DNA of 64,000 nucleotides from positions 1 to 64,000 of the forward strand of contig QANU01063901.1 in NCBI GenBank assembly GCA_003254905.1. Reading direction: 5' to 3'. This document shows positions 45,556 to 56,260 of this stretch, one piece after another. The position numbers were made by a program, and so were the translations under genes. Numbering within the stretch: the stretch's first letter is position 1; each line of letters opens with the position of its first letter. The notes beneath the pieces are model-generated. The model was not told the origin of the DNA. It saw only the letters and a program-made list of their open reading frames with translations, and searched no databases. Source of the stretch: Nissolia schottii (lineage: Eukaryota; Streptophyta; Magnoliopsida; Fabales; Fabaceae).

Positions 45556-45605
45556 CGCTGCTGCTGCTGCTGCTGCACCTTCAAACACTCGATCCTACCT
45601 CTCAT
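45552..45605 (-). CDS. 17-codon uORF overlapping the MUCI70 start codon
   Basis: On the minus strand an ATG at 45605 opens a frame MRGRIECLKV, six glutamines (CAG repeat) and R. It ends at TGA 45554-45552. The stop shares four bases, ATGA, with the main ATG at 45555. The TATA-like box at about 45684-45690 places transcription start upstream of this uORF, so it should lie in the mRNA. Translation or reinitiation is not shown. Confidence 0.5.
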   Translation of the reverse strand: MRGRIECLKVQQQQQQR

Positions 45606-45683
45606 CTCCAAAACACACATAAAAAAAATTCTCCAAAATCCAAATCCAAAATTTCACAATACCCAAAATTGAAAGGAAAAAAA

Positions 45684-45690
45684 ATATATA
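45684..45690 (-). promoter_or_regulatory. TATA-like box for the MUCI70 gene
   Basis: The minus strand reads AAATATATATTTTTT about 130 bases upstream of the main ATG. It is AT-rich and not a perfect TATAAA, but the position fits. Confidence 0.4.
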
Positions 45691-47154
45691 TTTGTTCTAC
45701 TTAGAATTTTACATCACATTGGATGACCCATGATTCGTTTTGGTGGAATCAGGCAACGGTAACCGAAACCCACTGTTCATTTGCGTCGGTGAGGTAGCGT
45801 CAAAACGGCAACTTGATCGGAGATGGGGCATGGGTTGTCGTTTTTGGGGGGGGGGGTCCCAGTGGGCCAATGCGATTGCGAAATCCTTAAAAACGACAAC
45901 CTCGTCGGTGGACGTTGTCGCTGTTGGGGATTCGAATCAGGGAGGGATCGGGGAACTGGGATTTGAGATTCGGGAGAATGCAGATTGATGATTGACTGAT
46001 GCGTATACCGTGAATGGAGGGAGGAGACAATAGCCTATTTTTATTTTTCTTATTTTTTTATTTTTTATTACTATTGTGGGTTTCTGTTTTGGTCTTCTTT
46101 TTTTTTGGTTATTTATTTATTTATTTACTTTTTCAACAGCTTTTCTATTTTGGTTGTGAAGCTTTTTTTCTATGTTTTTTTTTTTTCTTCCTATGGTGGA
46201 AAGAGACAAAAGATAGGAGCATCGGAATTATATTTTGAATGGGCCCATGACCCATGATGTGGCCCAAATTAACATGGCTCCATAAGTACTATGGGAAAAA
46301 TGAGACTATTGGCTTAAAGATAAGTCAACAAAAAAGAGGTGATTTTTTTTTTTGGGGTGTGCCTAGGGTATTTACCATAGTAACAATGATTAATCTCTTT
46401 GCAGTAATTGAATCATACAAAGTGATATGTTAGCTACAAAATATTTTTTCATTCTCATGGGTGAAGACCAAACCCCCAACGACATGGTTAAGAGACAAAA
46501 TGAGTTACTACCACACAACACTTAGTGGTTAAAAGACGTTGCTTTGAGTATTGAGTATAGGAGAAATTCTTGCCTAAGAATGATTTCACCAACTCATGTT
46601 CAGGTTCATATACAAAAATGTTGATGAACTCATGCATATGTCAGTGCATCTTAAATGAAGTTAATGTGAACCTAAATATAAGTTGATGAAATTGAATTTG
46701 AACAAGAATGACTCATTATTATTATTTTTTCTTGAAATTAAAACTAATAAATGAGCAATCTCATAGTAGGTAGTTTGATCATGTATACAAAATACTTGAA
46801 TAAGCCACAATAATAAGGTTGGTACTAGGGATAAGACAAGGGGATAGAGACGTGGGAATAGAAAATTAATGTATTTACTGTACCTTACTAAAGCTAGACA
46901 AAGGGGACAAAAAATTTCGTCTAAGAGAACATAGAATTGGGACTTTGAATGACATAAATTTTCTTGATCTTAGTCCCTCTGTCTCTGTCCCGTATCCTGT
47001 CTCTAGTACCAATATAGCCTAAGAAAATTACCCCAAATGCTAATTAAAATAGGACTAAGTTAGGTTTTACCCTATTAAACTCGACAATCTAATCCAATTT
47101 ATATCCCTAATAGTCATGATTAATTTTACTCATGACAATACATTATTCATTTAG
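45691..47154. other. upstream flank of MUCI70, no gene
   Basis: A GC-richer 250 bases (45740-45990) with a run of G at 45846, then T-rich low complexity at 46030-46190. The plus-strand frame through the GC-rich part is antisense to the promoter and has no recognised product. A few short CATGACC-like words recur. No gene. Confidence 0.45.
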
Positions 47155-49788
47155 AGTTAGAAAAAGGTTAAATGCTGATGGATTTATCAACAGATGTAAT
47201 TGTCATACTTATCAACAGATGTTATGTCGCTAATTCGTTGATAGGTATTTTTTTTTACCCTCTGTTAACGAAGAATCTTAGTGTTACCTGTGGATAATCT
47301 ATATGTCAAAAATTTTTGTCAAAATAACGTAGCACCAAATGGCGCCCACAAATTGACGTTTGTTATATTCGCTGGTAATCACTAAATTAGTAAAAAAAAA
47401 TAAGAAAAAATAGTACTAACAGATACATCGATAGGTAAATGGTGAGTTTTTAATAAATTTAGGGTTAGGGTTTAGGTTTTGAGAGTTAGGGTTTATTAAA
47501 TTTATTGTCTATCTTCGTTAATAAACAATCACGACATAAGCACATGGCCAAAATTTGATATATGATGGGTCTAACAAATTGTGAGAACCAAGCATAGCCC
47601 AAACAAAATAGGTTTCCACGCTTAATTACCAAAAATTATCATGCAAGAACAATGAAAGAGTAAATTGATTATTGCACATGTGCTTAAATAAGATAATAAT
47701 AAATAAGATAAATGGTTGACCCAATTTGATAGATGTCCTAACACAACAAGCATTCTCCTATAAATAGTACTTTTCTCAAAGTGTTTAGAATTGTTAATTT
47801 ATTCAAGAATTTGAAGGTTCTACTTCTAGTAGGACTATTCACTCTAGTTTAATATTTATGTTCATGGGAAACAATGCCTTCATATAGGGTGTCAAGGTCA
47901 TGTTGTTAGAGTGTTCCGAATCAATCAGCGGTGTCATTTGAGTTCCTATCAAGCTTGTGAGAAACGACAGTTAGTCTCCAACAACTCCAGGTGAACGAGT
48001 TGTTGCTCATAGTCTATTTTAATTATTATTTTATATTCATATTTATAAGCATAATTTAGTTTTAGTATTTTTCACATTTTTATAAAAATAAGGATTTGTT
48101 TTATGAAAAGCCATTTTCAAAAAATAAGATTTGTTTTAAGAAAATATTTATGAAATTGTTTCATTGAAATCTGTTTTAGAAACGTGTTTATTTTATTTAC
48201 AAAAAATTATATTTATCTTTATAACATTTATGAAATTATTTATAAAATAGTTTACGAACAGATTTAGAAAATCATGAAAAACCATTTTAGATAGACCATT
48301 GTTATATTGCATAAAGATCATCATGTTGCATGTGTATGTTCATGGATTTCAAATGTTATGATCATGTCAGTTATTTTAGATATTTCAGTTATCAGCTATC
48401 ATGCTCATGTTGTTTTATTTAAATTGTTTTCATGGGAGTGAGATCTAGGATATAACTGTACGCCGGTGACAGCCTACGTTGACTCTAGTATACATTGCAT
48501 GATCATTATGTAGAATAAGTTTCAGATATATAGAATAATTAGAGTAAGAACGTGAAGTACAGTGTCATGTATCATGTAGAATAGGGTAAGATCGTGAGGC
48601 ATGTACATAATCATGAATTGCTAGACTGTATTGCTTGGAATCCATCTATCTAGATACCTCTCAACTATTATTTGTTTTGAATGCTTTTATGAAAGCTTAT
48701 TATTAGTATACTATAATGATTTCGTATGATACATATTATATGTATTGCATTATGTATGTACATGTTTCAAAATGTCTCGTGAATGTTGTGGGTGATCGCT
48801 CGCTTATTGAGGCTCTCCTCAAAGTTCTCACTCGTCAAGTTCCCTTCCAAGTGCAGGTGTACCAATAGCTTCGTGGAGATCATGGCCAGCCATAGGGATG
48901 CCAAGATTATTGAGTAAGCAGTCACATTGATGTGAAGCTATCCATAGGGCTATGTTAGAAGTTATTTTAATTTGTAATTGTGTCAGTGCCTAGAGTGCTT
49001 ACATTGTATATAGGCAGGATCTTCGGACTGGTCGCGTATTTTACATGTATGATAATGTTTATATTTTCAAAATAATAATTATAAGAGTTTATGTTTATTT
49101 AGAAAATGAAAGTTTAGTTGTTTTTATTTGAAGTTAAAAAACATGTTTTTACTATAAAAAAAAGTTCTAACTTCTAAGAGTCTTTCATAAGGAAATTAGT
49201 TCCTTGTATGTCAGTCATGATTTTCGAGTCGTGACAAATTTATCCACCGCCAGCAGATGACCAAATTTGTGGTAGTAGAGAACCATCCCCTGTTAGCAGA
49301 AGATCGAGTCTTCGTCAATAGATAACCATTCACTGTCCAAATGATCAAATTAGGTTTTATTTATTAGTTGTAGGATAGAGAATCCATTGCCAACAAACAT
49401 GATCAATGATAATCTAGGGTTTATGATTTTTGTAATAAAGAATATTTTTGATGTTTTGAATTAATATATTATGGTTATTATCATCAATAATAATATTTAT
49501 TAATATTTGTTTTTAATTAATTATTTTATATGTATTTTATTATTTTTTAATTTGTAGTTTTATGACGGATATATACGTCGCTTATATAATAATAATATTA
49601 TATTTCAATGACATAACGGTGGATATATTTATCGATAACTAACCGCAAATAATGTATCCGTCAATAATAAGTTAGCAACAAGTTAGTCAATGTTGAATAA
49701 TTTCTAACCCAAAATCCAACAAAAACATTATAATCTACCATTAGTAACTCATCAAAATCCACCAAAAGGGTATGGTTTTCTAGTTGTG
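47155..49788. mobile_element. CACTA-like element containing a nested solo LTR
   Basis: The right end read in reverse complement is CACAACTAGAAAACCATAC, matching plant CACTA termini. The left end AGTTAGAAAAAGGTTAAATG is a degenerate counterpart. Subterminal words such as 'gacggatatat', 'gataggtaaatgg' and 'tatcaacagatg' repeat in both halves, as in CACTA subterminal arrays. No transposase frame is present. The LTR at 47580-49236 interrupts it. Left-end identification is weak. Confidence 0.4.
47580..49236. mobile_element. solo LTR candidate (TGTGAGAACC...GTCGTGACA)
   Basis: A 1,657-base segment starting TGTGAGAACC and ending GAGTCGTGACA, the same end style as the confirmed solo LTR (TGTGATGACC...TCATGACA). 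A TATA box (TATAAAT) lies at 47759-47765. Both flanks contain the word ACAAATT, though the duplication is off by one relative to canonical TG...CA ends. No internal coding region. Probably a related gypsy family, older than its insertion partner at 25 kb. Confidence 0.6.
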
Positions 49789-50761
49789 GAGTTAGATTAG
49801 TATCAGGTATATTTTTAAAATTTTAGTATCAAGTATCAACTAATCAATATGAGAGTGAATATTTTTGAATCAGTTTTAATATATTTTTACTGATAAATTT
49901 AATCCATAATATTTTATAATATGATATCAAACTCACCCACGTATAAAAGATAAATTAAAATAAATTTACATGCTATAAAGTTTAAAAATAAATATAATGT
50001 TTCTTATAAGCTTATAAGATTCATATGAGCCCGAAAACATAATAATATTGCTCTCATTCACAAACTAACCATATAACCATAATTACCGTAGTGAAAAATG
50101 AATTATAAAGAACTATAATCCAATATTTTAATACCCCAACGTAGTTTACAAGTAGAAGTTTTCCATAAAAAAATTAAGAAAGAAAAAGTTGAGACAGCTT
50201 TATGCCTTTATGTCCCGACTAAGAAAGATAACTTTCAGCCACTTCATAAACAAAAATCTACAGGTGGTGGGAGAAATCATTTGGGCATGACTCGTGGTAA
50301 AAAGGGTTCAGCACTTTTGTTTTGGGTGTGTTCTTCTAACTTTTGAATGTTTGGTTATGAGAGTATGGCCAAGTTAATAAACTAAATTAGCTTAAGTGAT
50401 AATCATAAGCTTAGTTGAACACATGGTTTACCCACTCTTAATAGTTATCCACTTATCCACACTTTCTCAAAACCTCACCATTCCCAACAATAAATGTAAA
50501 GAAGAATTTTGGTCATGGTCATAAAAATCTTTGGAGCTAATGATGCCCTTTGATAGAGCCCAACAACTAATTCTATTTTGTTTCTGTAATTGCAAATAGT
50601 TTCATTCTATCCTTATTACTAACGACATTGATGGTGCAAGAAGTACAAACTAAAAATAAATGTCATAAGTAGCAGTGAAGAAATATCTACTTTTATTTCT
50701 ACACGTGATATTTATTGAGTTTTATTAATAATTGTATTTAAGATATTTGTTAAGAATATTA
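49789..50761. other. intergenic, no gene
   Basis: AT-rich spacer between two transposons. No frame or structure recognised. Confidence 0.4.
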
Positions 50762-51765
50762 GGTATCGTTTAGTAAATTGTCTACCAAAGTTATCAATAA
50801 TCCAGAATATCTTTAAAAAAAATCACTTTTTAAATTACTGATAATGTTACATTGTCATGTTTGATATGCAAAGATAATGTAACCAGTATTTTACATTACC
50901 TTATTTGATATATTACATAAATTACCATTTACCAAGTAATAAATGCATCTTACTGTAATATTATCCAAATAATAATAAAATAAAAATTAAATAACAATAA
51001 AAATAATAAAATTAAATAAATAATGATAACAGTAATAAAAATTAAAAAATAATAAATAAGTAATCATAATAAAAAAAATTAAAAAATAATAAAAATCATT
51101 GTGCGTGTGTGTGTTACAACAATGGTGGTGATGGAGGTGGCGATAGTGGTAGCGGTGGTGGTGGCGGTGGCGATGGCGATGGTGTTGGGTGGTAGGTGGA
51201 GGAGGTGGCTTTGGCGGTGGGTGGGGTTGGAGGTGATGGGTGGTAGGTAGTAGTGGTGGTTATCGTGGTTGTGGTGGAGGTGGCGGTGGTAGCGACAATG
51301 ATGATGTTGATGGGTGGTAGGTAGCAAGGTAGCAGTGGTGGTGGTGGGTCATAGGTGGTGATGGTGATGACAACAACAATGGTAGTGGTGGTCGGTGGTG
51401 ACGGCGATGATGGTGGTGGTGGGTGGTAGGTAGATGGTTGTTGTGGTGGTGGCGACGACAAAGGTGATGGCATTGATGGTGAGTCATAGGTCGTAGTGGC
51501 GGTGGCGAGTAATGGTGACAACGACAACAGTTGGTAAGAGAAGATCATAGAGAGATGAATGTTTGTGTTTGTAGTGTTAGGGATATTTTTGTTAAAACAA
51601 AAGTTTAAGGATTGCATGAAAGGTAGTAATCCAGATAGACATCTCTCATGGAGAAAATCACATTACTAGCAATATTGTGTAACCAAACAGACTAATGTGG
51701 ATTGCCAGGTAATTTAAAACTCACATTACTAGTAATCCACATAGATTACCCTATACCAAACGCTT
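50762..51765. mobile_element. MITE with internal GGT/GGTGAT-rich array
   Basis: The left end GGTATCGTTTAGTAAATTG and the right end, in reverse complement AAGCGTTTGGTATAGGG, form an imperfect inverted repeat related to that at 13287-13683. The interior has an AAT-rich tract (50950-51090) followed by about 430 bases of imperfect GGTGGT/GATGGT triplets (51115-51540). Frames through the array on either strand yield only His/Pro/Thr or Gly/Val-rich repeats. They are not genes. Confidence 0.55.
51115..51540. repeat. imperfect GGTGGT/GATGGT triplet array
   Basis: Long run of GGT, GAT and GTG triplets with scattered interruptions. It is sharply G-rich against the AT-rich surroundings and lies inside the MITE above. 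Confidence 0.85.
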
Positions 51766-54700
51766 TTGCAATGATTTAAACTGTAATGATGCTAAGAAAG
51801 GTTTAAAGCATAAAATGATGAGATTCTGAGTTTGTGAGCTTGATATGAAGTTTGAGAATAGATTAAAGATGAAAAGAATGGTGTGAGACTTGGATCTATG
51901 AGGGTGAATGATCCTTCTCTCTTAACCAAGCCTCCTTATGGATCATCCAAGCCCTTTTGATCCAAGGAACTGCGTTTTGGAATATGCCTTCTTCGGGTTT
52001 TTGGTCTCAGGTCTCTTAGATTTTTTGCGGGTTTTCTCTTGCTAAGGGTATTGTTGGTTCTAGGTGAGTTGTGTCCTTTTTCTTTCACTACAAGTCTTTT
52101 ATCTAAAAGTCTCAGAGAGACATTACTGTGTTGGGCCGAGGTAACCAAGATAGACATGCTTCCTGGTCCTGTCACCATCAACTTTCCTTCCCTCCTAAAC
52201 TTTTAATTCAATGGACAACATCCCACAAAATCAAGGGACAAATTGACCTAATGTTGAAAACTAAGGGTGAGGCGCAAAGACGACGCCATTTCATATAGTA
52301 TCCTCAATAAATGTATTGACCAAATGATCTTGATTAAGTCTATTAGCTGCCAAAAAGTTTGTCAGAACCCTGAAGGCTCCAATCCAAGTCTTATATAGTT
52401 CTCCTCTTGCCTCTCTAATGTTTGCTCCAAAGGAATCTTAGAGAACGTTATCTTGTGCTCTTTCCTTTAGAGTGCATCGAGAGACCAGTGATTATTGTAG
52501 GTCTTGGATTATCATTCTTCCTTAATCTATCTAAATCAATGACTACAAACTGGTCTGAACCAATTAGAAAGGAAAAATTTATGCATATATGAGATATGTT
52601 TTGTGACAATTATTAAACTAATGTTTGCATCTCTAAAAGAAGAAAGTATCTATAATTCCTCACTTTGTTGTAAATGGTAGAAATCAAATACTACCTTAAA
52701 GTTCAGTAAAAGAAAAATAGAGTGTGTGAGATTTTTCATACTTTTTCTGTCCAATATTCATGTCACCTTTTACTTAAAGTTTTATTCAAAATTAGTTGTC
52801 GTTTGATTAGACTAATGAAACATTGATTATAGTTTTTTAATTATGCCCCTATTTATCATGAGTTCTCTATTGTTGTATTAATTGTATTATAATTTTTCAT
52901 AACACTCTGTCTCACTACTTACTTTAATTGAAGTAAGAGAAATGTGAGAGAGAGAAAATATGTAAAGAGTGATTTAGTTTAAACACTTGATATTTATTTT
53001 AAGTATGTACAAATTAATTGATCTTTTAATTTGTGTGTATTTGTCATAAATAACATGTAATATTGAAAGAAGGAAGAAGGAATACATAGTATTATATCAC
53101 ATTTACTTGGCATCAGCATTTCAGCAAGGGGAAGAAACAAAACAATGATGGAGACAGAGAGACATACATACAATAATAAACTTAAGGAATATAAAAAATG
53201 GCTTAATAACAAAGGTAAGGCAAGCATGTCCCAATTGCCCTTTTGGGTGTGACTATCTGATTAGTATTTGACTTTGTGTAGCACATTATTAAAACAAAGT
53301 TTGTGTTGTCCATTATGTAAATGTACAAAAACTTGTGAGGTTTTGTGATCGTGAAAAGTTCAGTCTAATGTTAGAACCCCATTACGACACGAAAATTTTT
53401 GTGCACAAGGGGCCAGCAGCACCATTGGACCCCACCATTGGCCATTCCCCATAACTTAAGAAATGGGCCCCACCTACTCGTTACATGTCTCATTGGCACA
53501 AGGCAAAGACATAAATTTCACCCATGAATGATTATTTTGGATAACTGTTCATTATTAAATGGCCAATAGACAGCTGTTGTGGGTGGGTCATGAGACTCAT
53601 GACCATGAAAAAATTATCGGTTGGGAGATATGCGTACATACAAATTCAATTAGAATTGTAGTCTCATAAATAAAGGGGGAGAATATCTTATTGATTCTTA
53701 AATTTTTCACCGATATTTATATAACATTAGTCTTTTAATAAAAAAATTTAATTAATTTTTAAATATTTTAAATATTATCTTTGTTAATTTTTTTTGAAAT
53801 ATTTATGAATTAATAAGAATAATGTTTTAAATTTTTAAGAATTAATTGAAGACATTCAGTGATCAATTGTAAACTTTTTTTGTTAAGAAACTAATGCAAA
53901 TATTTTAACAAATAGAGAACCAATTAAGACATTTACCTTAAATAAATTAACAATTTAGATTGAGAAAATAGTTTTTCTTTTTTCCTTATGTTTATTACTT
54001 TAAAAAAAATTGGTACATTTATCTTTAATTTATTTAATTTTGTTTCCACACTTCAAATCAATATATTCAATAAGCTAAAAAATAATATCAAAAAGTGATA
54101 CAAACGATACTAACATGAAGAACATGTGAATGTGATATCGTTTATCATATCAACATTTTTATTAGATTTTTTTATGAGGGATCAAATCGATGCGGATTTG
54201 AAGCTTAATAAATTAAATTAAACAAAAATAAAGATAGGACAAATTAAAAGAAAAAAGAAAAATAAAAGACAACAAAATTTATTTAAAATTTCAATTTTAA
54301 GTAGTATTAAAATTTATCAATACTTCATGTATTTAGGTAAAATGTTATTTTATAAATGATACAGAGTACAATGTTAATTAGCTCTTAAGTGATGGTAAAA
54401 TGGAAGCTCATGTCGATCACCTTTTCCCACTTTCTTTTTGTTTCTTGGAAGGATTATTTTGGTTCACATCCCTCTGTCCTTCTCGGATTCTCACCATTTG
54501 GACTATTTTCATTGTTTAGTCACTTCTCTTTGATTTTGTTGTCTATTGTAAGTGATATATATTCAAATTTATTAAAGATATATATAGATAGTTCATTCCA
54601 GACAAATTTTGTAAATGGAAAATTCTAACATACCAAACAAATCCCACACATTTTGCATGATAAATGGCAGTATCACATTGGGTAAGCCCAATTGATTTAT

Positions 54701-55894
54701 TCTGAACTATAATTAATTTTAGTACATATATTGAAAAAAAAAATTATTTGAACACCTTAAAAATTAATATCTTGTGTACATCATATAGAGAAATAAATAT
54801 TAAAAAATAGAGAAACAAACATTGTTACCGAGCATTTATGTGTGTACGAACATGTGCGTGCTTAAAATTGTTTATTTATGTGTTTGATAATGTTTGTTTT
54901 TCTATTTAGTGTGTGTATGAACATGTCTATATTTAATGTTGCTCGTTTATGTATTTAATAATGTTTATTATTTTATTTTATAATATTTATTTTACTATTT
55001 AATATACACATGATATCAATTTTTAAGATGTATAAATAATGAGATTGTAATAATTTCATGCCTTTTTCAACCTTTTGGATGAAGAAAAGGTTACATGAAA
55101 GAGGTTATTTCTCACTCAACCTATGGCCCGTCCATAGTATATCTAGGAGGTGGTCAATGTCTCAATGAACTAAAAACATAGAAACAAAAGACACTTTGGT
55201 TGCAAACATGATTCTTGCATAAGGATCAGATAATCATCAAACTTTTGATCTTTTCATTTATGTACCCTAATAGTTTTAAAAGTGAGTTTAACTGGTATGT
55301 ATCATAGTGTAAATTTTTTCACATTGACATTTAATTAAATTTTGACATATAAATAAATATGGTTAATTTTTTTATTCATTACTTAAAAAATGATATAAAA
55401 TGATTTAATACATGTTAAATTCTTTAAAAATTCTGGTTCCTAATATTACAAGTTTCATTATGAATTGAATTGAATTTCATTCTTATTATTCCCAGTATTT
55501 TTTTATGATATTTTCTTCGGTACCCTAATTTTTTATAAGAGTATCGGTATATCTTTATATTTCAACGGTCATGATTTGTTTTCAAGTTTAAAATAATAAA
55601 AAATTAGGGGTAATAAGATACCTAACCAGTTCTTAACCACATATAATCATAGAGTATCAATGCTTTTAAATTGAAAAATATTTCACCTACAACTACTATT
55701 TTTTTTCATTATGTTGTTTTCTTCTTCTCCATTTTCTCTTTTCTTATTTTTTTCCTTTTTTGTTCCTTTATTCATTTTTGTCGTTCTTTTAGGTTTCTCT
55801 TCATTTTTTTTCTTAAGACGTTACAGAAAGTATAAACGTAGACATTTTTCTCTGATCCATGTTGTTCTATATATTTTGTAATATTTTTGCGTGG
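51766..55894. other. intergenic, mostly unrecognised
   Basis: Contains GC-richer unrecognised DNA at about 51890-52190, a MITE-like block with 'gattcttaaatttttcaccg' near 53690, and long AT stretches. From 54830 TTGTTTATTTATGTG-like words begin to recur. No supported gene. Confidence 0.35.
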
Positions 55895-56260
55895 TATAAT
55901 GTTTGTTTATTTTGATTGTAATGTTTGTTTATAAGTATTGTAATGTTTGTTTATTTATTTATTTTTTGTGTGGTGTAATATTTGTTCATGTGTTGTGTAA
56001 TGTTTTTTTATGTATTTTATAATGTTTGTTTATGAGTTTGAAACGTTTATTTTAAAGTGTTATAAAGTTTGTTTATTTGTGGTGTAATGCTTATTTATGA
56101 AAGAATGAGTGATGGAGCAGGAGAGAGTGTGTCTTTGCTATTCAGTTTGTGTGAGGTTTTATTTTTATTTTATTTTATTTTTTGTGTTTTTTAATGTTTG
56201 TTTATTTGTTCTTTAATGTTTGTTCATCTATTTTGTAACATTTGTTTAAGAGAAAGCGCG
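55895..56260. repeat. degenerate tandem repeat of TGTAATGTTTGTTTAT
   Basis: The word TAATGTTTGTTTAT or close variants recurs every 22-35 bases at least ten times, with spacers such as 'tgtggtg' or 'tattttg'. It is irregular, so it looks like an old, eroded array. Weaker copies extend from about 54860 to 56400. Confidence 0.65.

Noticed and set aside
45740..45988. 82-codon plus-strand frame upstream of MUCI70
   Set aside because: It is antisense to the promoter and its length follows from GC-rich composition; it contains a G run and no domain.
47458..47500. TTTAGGG-like words resembling interstitial telomere repeat
   Set aside because: Only two or three imperfect units (gggttagggtttagg), too few to call a telomeric array.
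51114..51617. 167-codon His/Pro/Thr-rich frame and its overlaps
   Set aside because: Produced by the GGT/GAT triplet array; the same composition gives open frames in several frames on the same strand.
51936..52181. 81-codon minus frame in a GC-richer patch
   Set aside because: No recognisable motif, no splice context; left as unassigned intergenic DNA.
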